From Chrysiogenia bacterium (GTDB lineage Bacteria; JAGRBM01): 11,875 nucleotides of DNA. How positions within the stretch are numbered: the first letter of the stretch is position 1; each line of letters opens with the position of its first letter. Shown one piece after another: positions 6,413-11,875 of the stretch. The stretch covers positions 1-11,875 of the forward strand of contig JAGRBM010000186.1 in the NCBI GenBank assembly GCA_020434085.1, read 5' to 3'. Made by a program: the position numbers and the translations under genes. The notes under the pieces were generated by a model. It had not been told where the DNA came from. It was given only the letters and a program-made list of their open reading frames with translations, and made no database searches.

Positions 6413-6490
6413 GGCATTTCCGACTAATTATTGAATCGTCTGAAATTCTTGACGATTTCCCAAGAACTATTACTGTTAGTCACCAATGCC
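6413..6490 (+). promoter_or_regulatory. Nested inverted repeats around the XRE gene promoter (operator candidate)
   Basis: Outer arms: GGCATT-TCC-GACTAA (6413-6427) and its inverse TTAGTC-ACC-AATGCC (6476-6490), matching at 12 of 15 positions with the same 3-base gap in each arm. Inner arms: AATCGTC (6434-6440) and GACGATT (6451-6457), a perfect 7-bp dyad with a 10-bp spacer. The inner right arm overlaps the -35-like TTGACG (6449-6454), and the outer right arm begins just after the -10 candidate. This layout suits an autoregulated repressor, but which protein binds is unknown. Confidence 0.45.
6449..6474 (+). promoter_or_regulatory. Promoter candidate for XRE gene
   Basis: TTGACG (6449-6454) is five of six to the sigma-70 -35 consensus. 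Downstream, TATTAC (6469-6474, 14-bp spacing) or TACTGT (6471-6476, 16-bp spacing) could act as -10; neither is strong. Transcription would start near 6480-6485, leaving a leader of about 60 bases before the ATG at 6544. Confidence 0.35.
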
Positions 6491-6543
6491 GAGAGACATC
6501 AGCTCGCCGGGCATCATGCAACTGGATAGGATGGATAACTGGC

Positions 6544-6774
6544 ATGAGACTCCACTTTGATCGTTCATGGTTTCAGCGAGCGCAAAAGACGCAGCGCCAG
6601 GTTGCCCAGGAAATCGGCATCGATGAAGCCTACCTGAGCAAAGTCGTGCGCGGCCAGATCGAACCTTCCGTGGGCAAGGCGATGCTCATCGCCCGCGCGC
6701 TGCAATGCTCGGTCGAAGAGCTCTACCAGACCGACGGCGCCACCACCAAGCGCACCCGCAAACGCACCGCCTGA
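6544..6774 (+). CDS. Small XRE/Cro-type helix-turn-helix regulator
   Basis: The 76-aa product is a single HTH_3/XRE domain. Residues 17-25 (QRQVAQEIG) form the positioning helix and about 28-38 (EAYLSKVVRGQ) the recognition helix. Then come EPSVGKAMLIARALQCSVEELY, the family's last two helices, and a basic tail (TTKRTRKRTA) that may add DNA contacts. It has no sensor or enzyme domain, so it is a minimal DNA-binding regulator. The ATG at 6544 is preferred because AGGATGG (6528-6534) precedes it by nine bases and the domain starts directly; the frame is open further upstream but runs through the promoter. It is likely autoregulated via the dyads upstream. The gst-like gene starts 89 bases downstream and may be cotranscribed. 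Confidence 0.88.
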   Translation: MRLHFDRSWFQRAQKTQRQVAQEIGIDEAYLSKVVRGQIEPSVGKAMLIARALQCSVEELYQTDGATTKRTRKRTA

Positions 6775-6826
6775 ATTCGCCCTCACGGGTGACACGTCTC
6801 CATAAGCTGTGGCATCCTAGGCTCCA

Positions 6827-6854
6827 ACCCGGCGCACATCGCCGGGTGGGAGGA
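6827..6854 (+). promoter_or_regulatory. Perfect 8-bp hairpin abutting the gst Shine-Dalgarno
   Basis: ACCCGGCG (6827-6834), loop CACAT, CGCCGGGT (6840-6847), followed at once by GGGAGGA (6848-6854), the Shine-Dalgarno nine bases before the ATG at 6864. The left arm's ACCC could slide to pair with GGGT or partly with the GGG of the ribosome-binding site. It is a translation-control or 5'-stabilising candidate. Confidence 0.4.
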
Positions 6855-6863
6855 CGTGCAAGC

Positions 6864-7562
6864 ATGGCATCCACGCTGGAACTCTATCACTGGGAGATTT
6901 CTCCCTTCTGCGAGAAGGTTCGCAGGATTCTCGACTACAAGGGCCTCCCCTACCGAACGATCACGCAACCACTGACCCGCAGGCCGCTGCTACAGTCACG
7001 CACAGGCCAGCAGAAGGTTCCCGTCCTGCGTGACGGCGAGACCTGGGTCGCCGATTCCACCGACATCGCCCGGTATCTCGAAGAACGCTACCCGGAAAAA
7101 CCCGTGCTTCCGACATCCGGGCGCGATCGCGCGCTCTGCCTGCTGATCGAGGACTGGGCGGACGAGGCCTTCGCCTCTTCGGTGCAGCCGGCCAAGTGGC
7201 TCTCGCCGGGAAACTTTTCCATCCTGGCCGGCAGGATGCGCGAGGAGCTGACCGGGCCGGTCAACAACCTCCTGCTGACCGTTGCCAAGCCGGTCCTCCA
7301 GAAGCAGATGCGCGAGTATCTCCACGGGCGCGGGATGAAGCGAAATGCAACAGTGCTAACTGATCAGCTCGACCAGCTCGAAGTGCTGCTTGAATCTCAA
7401 AGTTATTTGTTCGGGGATACGCCGACGGTCGCTGACTTCGCAGTGGCGGCGCTCCTCAAGGAACTCAAGGGGCTCAAGGGCTGGGAAATTGTCGCCGCTC
7501 ACCCGCGCGTGCTTGCGCTCACAGAACGGATCGAATCGATCTCCAGCGCACGTGTTGCCTAG
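6864..7562 (+). CDS. Glutathione S-transferase-like protein
   Basis: The 232-aa protein has the two-domain GST layout. The N-terminal thioredoxin-like domain (about 1-78) shows LYHWEISPFCEKVRRIL with Cys16 in the active-site position, KVPVL with the conserved cis-proline (51-55), and the glutathione-contact motif ADSTDIARYLEERYP (63-77). The helical C-terminal domain includes FGDTPTVADFAVAALL, the N-capping/structural motif of the family. The cysteine instead of Tyr/Ser suggests an omega- or thiol-transferase-like chemistry, an inference. It could conjugate, reduce or isomerise an unknown electrophile. The start ATG at 6864 has GGGAGGA nine bases upstream behind a hairpin. Its stop lies ten bases from the convergent potassium-channel gene, leaving no room for a full bidirectional terminator; only a 4-bp GAGC/GCTC dyad (7563-7574) is visible. 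Confidence 0.88.
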   Translation: MASTLELYHWEISPFCEKVRRILDYKGLPYRTITQPLTRRPLLQSRTGQQKVPVLRDGETWVADSTDIARYLEERYPEKPVLPTSGRDRALCLLIEDWADEAFASSVQPAKWLSPGNFSILAGRMREELTGPVNNLLLTVAKPVLQKQMREYLHGRGMKRNATVLTDQLDQLEVLLESQSYLFGDTPTVADFAVAALLKELKGLKGWEIVAAHPRVLALTERIESISSARVA

Positions 7563-7572
7563 GAGCGCAGGC

Positions 7573-8640
7573 TCAAGCCATCTCCCTGATTTTTGCCACC
7601 CGGTCCGATTCGCCGATGATGATGCAGACGTTATCGGGCTGCAGTACATATTCCGGCGAGGGATTGAAGTCGTAGGTCTGTCCGCCATCGTTGGAGATCG
7701 CGACGACGCGAAGGCCCGTGCGCTCGACGATCTTCGAGTTGCGCAGGCTCTTGCCCGCCAGTTCGCCCTCCTCCGTCACGACGCATTCCTCCACGCGGGC
7801 GGCTCCCGCCTGGCGGAGCATCTTGTCCAGGAAGTTCACGACGTGGGGGCGCACCATCTCGGAGGCGATGCGCAGCCCGCCGATGAAGTTGGGCGAGACC
7901 ACGCCCGTCGCGCCGGCCCGCTTGAACTTGTCGATCAGGTCGTGGTCGATGCATTTGCTGATAATGCGAAGCTTCAGGTTGCCCTCGGTGGCACAGACCA
8001 CGGTGAGCAGCATGTTCTGGGAATCGTCATGCAGGGCACAGACCACCCCGGCGGCGCGTTCGATTCCGGCCAGCAACAGTGTTTCCTCTTCCAGCGCGTC
8101 CTGGGCAATCCAGAGCATCCCCTCGAAGCGGTGCGAGAGGTGCTCGAGCCGCTCGCGATCTGCGTCGACCACCACGAAGGGGCGCTTGGTCCCGTGGAAC
8201 TCTTCAATGACATGCACACCGGTACTGCCGGCGCCGCAAATGATGTAGTGGTCCTGAAGGGCCGCGATTTTTGTGAGCATTTTGCGCTCCTTGAAGAATT
8301 TTCCGAGGTATTGCTCGATCAGGAAAGCCGTGATCGAAGAGACCGCGTAGAGGGTCACCAGAAGCCCCACCCACATCAATGACATGGTGAATGCCATCAG
8401 CATGGGCGAGCTCTCGACGTTCAGCGTGTCGCCGTAGCCCACCGTGGTGAGGGTGATTGTCGTGAAGAAGGCGGTGTCGATGAGCGACCACTTGCCATCG
8501 CCCAAAATGTAGAGACCCAACGTCCCATAGAGAAACACGCCCGCCACGGCCAACGTGGGGCGGATGACGCGCGAACCGACGAGCTTCGCATATTCGCGAA
8601 TCTGCGGGTTGTGCAGCGGGCTGAGGTGTTGTTTCTTCAA
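7573..8640 (-). CDS. Two-TM potassium channel with RCK (TrkA-N/TrkA-C) domains
   Basis: The 355-aa protein follows the MthK-type plan: TM1 (about 27-47), pore helix, selectivity filter TTVGYGD (65-71), TM2 (about 83-108), then cytoplasmic RCK_N with the nucleotide-binding start HYIICGAGSTGVHV (131-144) and acidic VVVDADRERLEHL. A C-terminal TrkA-C domain (about 265-355) includes ELAGKSLRNSKIVERTGLRVVAI. It should form a tetrameric K+ channel or regulated K+ efflux pathway gated by ligand binding to the RCK ring. The start codon is TTG at 8640. No ATG or GTG in frame precedes it before the upstream in-frame stop near 8700, and the N-terminus fits the family. Only a weak GGGG lies about ten bases upstream, so expression may be low. 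It is divergent from the acyl-CoA dehydrogenase gene. Confidence 0.93.
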   Translation of the reverse strand: MKKQHLSPLHNPQIREYAKLVGSRVIRPTLAVAGVFLYGTLGLYILGDGKWSLIDTAFFTTITLTTVGYGDTLNVESSPMLMAFTMSLMWVGLLVTLYAVSSITAFLIEQYLGKFFKERKMLTKIAALQDHYIICGAGSTGVHVIEEFHGTKRPFVVVDADRERLEHLSHRFEGMLWIAQDALEEETLLLAGIERAAGVVCALHDDSQNMLLTVVCATEGNLKLRIISKCIDHDLIDKFKRAGATGVVSPNFIGGLRIASEMVRPHVVNFLDKMLRQAGAARVEECVVTEEGELAGKSLRNSKIVERTGLRVVAISNDGGQTYDFNPSPEYVLQPDNVCIIIGESDRVAKIREMA

Positions 8641-8700
8641 GCGATCAGCGCCCCGGGGATACGCCCAACGGCGACCCCTTCCCTTCCGGCTTGTTCCCTA

Positions 8701-8725
8701 CCTGTAAAACCATAGCAAAAACAGG
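8701..8725. promoter_or_regulatory. Inverted repeat between divergent kch-like and acd genes
   Basis: CCTGT (8701-8705) and ACAGG (8721-8725) flank an A-rich 15-base centre within an otherwise GC-rich 189-bp gap. It is operator-like and lies where promoters for both genes must be. Further right, TTGACG at 8756-8761 could be the -35 of the acyl-CoA dehydrogenase promoter, with a poor -10 near 8780. Confidence 0.3.
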
Positions 8726-8786
8726 CACCTGCGCACCACCCCAAGTCGCCAAGCCTTGACGCCCGGGCCAACTGACGGGTAGTTCA

Positions 8787-8823
8787 CCCGGGCGCCCTGC
8801 CCTGGCGGGCGCTTCCGGGAGGA
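8787..8823 (+). promoter_or_regulatory. Strong GC hairpin overlapping the acd Shine-Dalgarno
   Basis: CCCGGGCGCCC (8787-8797) pairs with GGGCGC-TT-CCGGG (8807-8819), an 11-bp stem with only a TT bulge and a 9-nt loop. Its 3' arm includes the first GGG of the GGGAGGA ribosome-binding site (8817-8823), seven bases before the ATG at 8830 (6 nt between). A stable fold would partly mask it. Confidence 0.5.
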
Positions 8824-8829
8824 CCCTCA

Positions 8830-9984
8830 ATGGATCTGCAACTCACCGAAGAACAGCGCTCGACCATCGAGACCATCAAAAAGTATCTCGACAAGGAAGC
8901 GCGGCCCCACGTCTCCAAGTGGGAACACAATGACGAATACCCCACCGACGTGGTCGAGGGGTTCAAGGAAATGGGCCTCTTCGGCGCCACCATTCCCGAG
9001 GAATACGGCGGCCTGGGATGGGACGTGATTACCTACGCCCTGGTGGTCGAGGAAATTTCGGCCTGTTGGATGAGCCTTTCGGGCGTGGTGAACACCCACC
9101 TCATCATGGCCAACGCGGTCAAGAATTTCGGCACCGAAGAGCAGAAGAAGCACTGGCTTCCCAAAATGGCCACCGGCGAGAAACGCGGCGGCCTCGCCCT
9201 CTCGGAGGCCCAGGGCGGCTCGGACGTGGCCTCCATGCGCACCCTGGCCAAGCGCGACGGCGATCAGTACCTGATCAACGGCGCGAAGATGTGGATCACC
9301 AATTCCGACGGAAACACCTTCTTCCTGCTGGCCAAGACCGACCCCGAGACCAAGCCGCCCCACGCGGGCATCAGCGGCTTCATCATTGAAAAGGGCCACG
9401 AGGGGTTCCAGGTCTCGCGCAACATTCCCAAGCTCGGCTACAAGGGCCTGCCCACTTCCGAGCTGGTCTTCGAAAACTTCCCCGTCCCGGCCTTCAACCT
9501 GCTGGGCGGCGAAGAGGGCAAGGGTTTTGCCCAGGTGATGAACGGACTGGAACTGGGCCGCATCAACGTCGCCTCGCGCGCCGTGGGCGTGCTGCGCGCA
9601 GCCTTTGAAGACTCCGTTCGCTACGCCCAGGAGCGCGAGACCTTCGGCAAGCCCATCTGGCAGCACCAGCTCGTGGGCGCCAAGCTCGCCGACATGGCCT
9701 CGGATCTCGAAGCATCCAAGCTGCTCGTGCTGAGCGCGGCGCTTAAGAAACAGCGCGGCGAGCGCTGCGATCTCGAAGCCAGCATGGCCAAGCTCTTCGC
9801 GTCCCAGGCCTGCGCCAAGCACACCCTGGAGGCCATGCACATCCACGGCGGCTACGGCTACACCACCGAGTTCAACGTCGAGCGCTACTACCGCGACGCC
9901 CCCTTGATGACCATCGGCGAGGGAACCAACGAGATCCTCAAGACGGTCATCGCCCGGCAGATCGTCAAACGCAACGCGATTTGA
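8830..9984 (+). CDS. Acyl-CoA dehydrogenase
   Basis: The 384-aa protein has the usual acyl-CoA dehydrogenase length and all main landmarks. The N-terminal helical domain (LTEEQRSTIETIKKYL... FKEMGLFGATIPEEYGGLG) is followed by family signature 1, ALSEAQGGSDVAS (123-135), the FAD-contact WITNSD (155-160), and signature 2, HIHGGYGYTTEFNVERYYRDA near the C-terminus. Glu364 in IGEGTNEI aligns with the catalytic base of short/medium-chain enzymes (YEGTxEIqR motif). It would oxidise an acyl-CoA to the 2,3-enoyl-CoA with electrons passing to ETF. Chain-length or branched-chain specificity cannot be told by eye. No other beta-oxidation gene is nearby. The start at 8830 has GGGAGGA just upstream, inside a hairpin. 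The next gene follows after 54 bases on the same strand. Confidence 0.95.
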   Translation: MDLQLTEEQRSTIETIKKYLDKEARPHVSKWEHNDEYPTDVVEGFKEMGLFGATIPEEYGGLGWDVITYALVVEEISACWMSLSGVVNTHLIMANAVKNFGTEEQKKHWLPKMATGEKRGGLALSEAQGGSDVASMRTLAKRDGDQYLINGAKMWITNSDGNTFFLLAKTDPETKPPHAGISGFIIEKGHEGFQVSRNIPKLGYKGLPTSELVFENFPVPAFNLLGGEEGKGFAQVMNGLELGRINVASRAVGVLRAAFEDSVRYAQERETFGKPIWQHQLVGAKLADMASDLEASKLLVLSAALKKQRGERCDLEASMAKLFASQACAKHTLEAMHIHGGYGYTTEFNVERYYRDAPLMTIGEGTNEILKTVIARQIVKRNAI

Positions 9985-10038
9985 CCTCCTTGCCGCAAAC
10001 GAGAATTCTTGACGATCAAGACAGGACCAGTGGAGCCA

Positions 10039-10596
10039 ATGAAACAACACACAGCCAGATGGAGCGCCCTCCTGCTCTGCGCCTTGATGCTCTTCCTTGG
10101 CGCCTGCAACAGCGTCGAGAAAGGCGTGGTCGATCTGACCAGGCTCGGCCTTCCCGACGAAGCCAAAGTCTCGGCCGACAAGTTTACCACCGCTCTGCCT
10201 GCCCCCGGCACGGAGATCTTTCTGGTCGTAACCGACCTGGGCACCTGCCTTGAATGCAAGAAGGCCGCGATCTGGGTCTCCAATGTCTGGCAGGACAAGT
10301 CGCGACCGGCGGCGCTGGTTTATCTGGAGACCATGCGCAGCGAATTCGACATTCCCTCGACAAAGCAGTTCATCAAGGAAAAGAAGCTCCGCGGGCTCCA
10401 CTACATCTGCGATGAGAAATGCGTGGAGAAGCTCACCAAAATGCTCGGGGAGAAGCCCACCGCCCCCATGCACTACTTCATCGGCAACAAGGGCCTGGTT
10501 CACTGGAAAGGCGGCTTTTTGAACGCCTATGCCCCGGTGCTCAAGGCCATCCGCAGCGGCCTGCACGACGTGCCGCTGAGCGTGAAGGCTGAATAG
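10039..10596 (+). CDS. Thioredoxin-fold lipoprotein with CxxC and CxxxC pairs
   Basis: The 185-aa product starts at ATG 10039 (GGAG three bases upstream, short spacing; a TTG at 10009 would add ten residues). Residues 1-22 form a lipoprotein signal peptide, SALLLCALMLFLGAC, with Cys23 in a canonical LGAC lipobox. Mature residues 58-160 read as a thioredoxin-like fold: strand EIFLVVTD, then TCLECKK with Cys70 and Cys73 as a CxxC active site on the first helix, later the TAPMHYFIG strand with the cis-proline (Pro143), and a KGLVHWKGGF hairpin. A second pair, ICDEKC (Cys124, Cys128), is unusual for a thioredoxin. It probably acts in the periplasm on disulfides, or binds a metal or heme precursor. 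I do not recognise a named family. It lies 54 bases after acd and 159 bases before the tandem-MarR gene, all on the same strand. Confidence 0.8.
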   Translation: MKQHTARWSALLLCALMLFLGACNSVEKGVVDLTRLGLPDEAKVSADKFTTALPAPGTEIFLVVTDLGTCLECKKAAIWVSNVWQDKSRPAALVYLETMRSEFDIPSTKQFIKEKKLRGLHYICDEKCVEKLTKMLGEKPTAPMHYFIGNKGLVHWKGGFLNAYAPVLKAIRSGLHDVPLSVKAE

Positions 10597-10755
10597 CCCC
10601 CCAGAGCCCCCGGACGGGCCCAAAAAACCGGGTAAACCCACGTAAAGGCCGCTTGCGCCCATTCCGGCCCAGCGAGTAGGATTCACCCACACTTGAAGAT
10701 CAAGGCGGGGAAAAGGGGCGTGCTCGCCCGCTTCCGTCAGGCAGGGGACCAACTG

Positions 10756-11871
10756 GTGTGTCGCTCAGACAATGGGCAGAAAAGCCCCCGGCAGCGCGGG
10801 CTGAGGCAGTTTGCCTTCGCGCTGGCGATGATGATTGCTCTCTCCCAGGGCGGCTGCATTCTGGTGGTCGCCGGGCTGCTGAGCGGCCCGATTGCCGTGG
10901 GCGGTGCCATCACCGGCGCGACCATCGGCACGCAAACCGCCTACTACAATCTTCAGGATTTCTACGACGCCTATGAGGCCAACGCCGACACCGTCGAACT
11001 GACGGAGACCGTCGCGGGCCTGCGCATCATCGATTCCAACCGCAATTCCTACCGCGCGCTCGAAAAGACGCTCAGCCCCCACGGCCTCTCGCCCGAGAGC
11101 TACCTGGTATTGGCCGAGCTCGTGCGCGTGCGCGGCCAGCGCATTCCGGAGCTCAAGAAGAACATCGGCGTGAACGGTTTCCCGCTGATCGAATCGCTCA
11201 AGGATCTCGAAGAGCGCGCCCTGGTTGAGCAGAAGCAGGTTCGCCACGCGACGAGCTATGTATTTGTCGGTGCCACCGAAGCAGGCGAGGCCGCTCTCGA
11301 GCGCGCCCGCCCGGCACTCGAGCACCTTCGCTTTGAATACCTGCGCCGCCTCTCTTTGGATGATCGCCGCACGCTGACCACCCTGGTGGCCAAGGCCGTC
11401 GGTGAGGAAAACAGCCCGGCGGCCGGCACCACCGGCGGCGTGCTGGGCCTGACCACGGGCGGTGAAGCCGAGTACCTGCTCTCCAAACAGCTCATCACCA
11501 CCCAGTGGCTCCTCAAGCGAAAGCTCGAACGCTACGGGATTACCGACGGAGAGTTCCAGGTCATCAGCACCCTGTGGCTGGGCAGGGATGTCGGACCGCG
11601 CACCCTCTCGGCCGTTACCCAGCTTCGTCGAGAAGAGCTGCGCGAGCTGGTCTCGGGCCTGAGCGTCCAGAACTACATCGTGCAGAAAGCCCAGGTTTCC
11701 GAAGAAGGCCCCTACACCCTGGCCCTGGGCATCAAGGGCGAGCAGCTTACCGAGCAGCTCAAACCTGAAATCGATTCGATCGACAAGGTGCTCTTTGCGC
11801 GCCTGAGCGAAGATGAACGCAATACCCTGGCACAGCTTCTGACGAAGATGAGCCGTGGAATCGTCGGCTGA
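10756..11871 (+). CDS. Membrane-anchored or exported protein with two tandem MarR-like winged-helix domains
   Basis: From a GTG at 10756 (AGGGG eight bases upstream) the product is 371 aa; a TTG at 10693 would add 21 residues. Residues about 15-60 are hydrophobic and Gly-rich: FAFALAMMIALSQGGC, ILVVAGLL, then GPIAVGGAITGATIGTQTAYYN. This reads as a signal peptide with a poor lipobox (Gln at -3) plus a glycine-zipper segment as in DUF3568-type lipoproteins, or as a two-helix membrane hairpin. Two MarR-like units follow. Unit 1 (about 85-205) runs ALEKTLSPHGLSPESYLVLAELVRV, helix-turn-helix IPELKKNIGVNGFPLIESLKDLEERALV, wing VFVGATEAGEAAL and C-terminal helix LSLDDRRTLTTLVAKAV. Unit 2 (about 225-365) repeats this with KLERYGITDGEFQVISTLW, RTLSAVTQLRREELRELVSGL, LGIKGEQLTEQL and LSEDERNTLAQLLTKM. 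The usual wing DxR motif is missing in both. Topology decides whether it can bind DNA. Confidence 0.8.
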   Translation: MCRSDNGQKSPRQRGLRQFAFALAMMIALSQGGCILVVAGLLSGPIAVGGAITGATIGTQTAYYNLQDFYDAYEANADTVELTETVAGLRIIDSNRNSYRALEKTLSPHGLSPESYLVLAELVRVRGQRIPELKKNIGVNGFPLIESLKDLEERALVEQKQVRHATSYVFVGATEAGEAALERARPALEHLRFEYLRRLSLDDRRTLTTLVAKAVGEENSPAAGTTGGVLGLTTGGEAEYLLSKQLITTQWLLKRKLERYGITDGEFQVISTLWLGRDVGPRTLSAVTQLRREELRELVSGLSVQNYIVQKAQVSEEGPYTLALGIKGEQLTEQLKPEIDSIDKVLFARLSEDERNTLAQLLTKMSRGIVG

Positions 11872-11875
11872 GACC

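Larger units (their letters stand above)
6162..6543. other. Divergent intergenic region, AT-richer than its surroundings
   Basis: This 382-bp stretch has no credible protein-coding frame. It contains the start signals of the minus-strand epimerase, a short inverted repeat ACACC-CAA-GGTGT (6358-6370), T- and A-tracts around 6280-6325, and the promoter and nested dyads of the XRE gene (6413-6490). Confidence 0.6.

Noticed and set aside
10003-10015. AATTCTTGACGAT shared with the XRE promoter (6444-6456)
   Set aside because: One 13-base match between two sites is about what chance gives in a window of this size. The second copy lacks the dyad and a -10 element.
10609-10632. CCCGG/CCGGG inverted repeat after the thioredoxin-like gene
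   Set aside because: A five-base stem with a 14-nt loop and no T-tract is too weak to call a terminator.
8827-10752. 641-codon open frame on the minus strand across acd and the thioredoxin-like lipoprotein gene
   Set aside because: It is antisense to two genes with clear family motifs and is rich in Gly, His, Ala and Asp, as expected from GC-rich codon bias. It has no domain I recognise.

Overview
This is a GC-rich window from a Gram-negative bacterium. The lipoproteins with LGAC lipoboxes, the NfeD-flotillin operon and the overall gene style suggest a deltaproteobacterial-like or other environmental proteobacterium-type lineage. That placement is an inference from gene content only; no rRNA or other taxonomic marker is present. 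No tRNA, CRISPR array or insertion sequence was seen.

Layout. (1) Positions 1-334, minus strand: the 5' part of a lipoprotein gene with a TolB-like beta-propeller start, cut by the window edge. (2) Positions 335-1058: a 724-bp divergent intergenic region, unusually rich in structure. It holds a run of four hairpins (425-581), two of them REP-like with GCAA tetraloops, and then three phased 15-bp repeats leading to the next operon. (3) Positions 1059-4687, plus strand: a membrane operon of long NfeD (a ClpP-class serine protease domain plus membrane and OB domains), short NfeD, the flotillin-like protein FloA, and a single-pass membrane protein I do not recognise. It resembles the nfeD-floA membrane-microdomain operons of other bacteria. 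(4) Positions 4684-6161, minus strand: a DUF523/TudS-type protein and a TIGR01777 (YfcH-like) epimerase. They form a two-gene operon whose last stop codon overlaps that of the membrane operon in the shared palindrome CTAG. (5) Positions 6544-7562, plus strand: a 76-aa XRE-type regulator behind a promoter region with nested dyads, then a glutathione S-transferase-like protein. (6) Positions 7573-8640, minus strand: a two-TM potassium channel with RCK domains. (7) Positions 8830-11871, plus strand: an acyl-CoA dehydrogenase, a thioredoxin-like lipoprotein with CxxC and CxxxC cysteine pairs, and a membrane-anchored or secreted protein with two tandem MarR-like winged-helix domains.

What stands out. 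The most unusual protein is the last one: two MarR folds in series behind an N-terminal hydrophobic, glycine-rich membrane segment. At the nucleotide level, four genes (nfeD, floA, gst, acd) have inverted repeats that include or abut their Shine-Dalgarno sequences. The nfeD upstream region has three 15-bp repeats spaced 94 and 95 bp apart, close to nine helical turns. The XRE gene has two nested inverted repeats around a recognisable promoter. All functional assignments come from reading motifs by eye; no searches or folding calculations were run.
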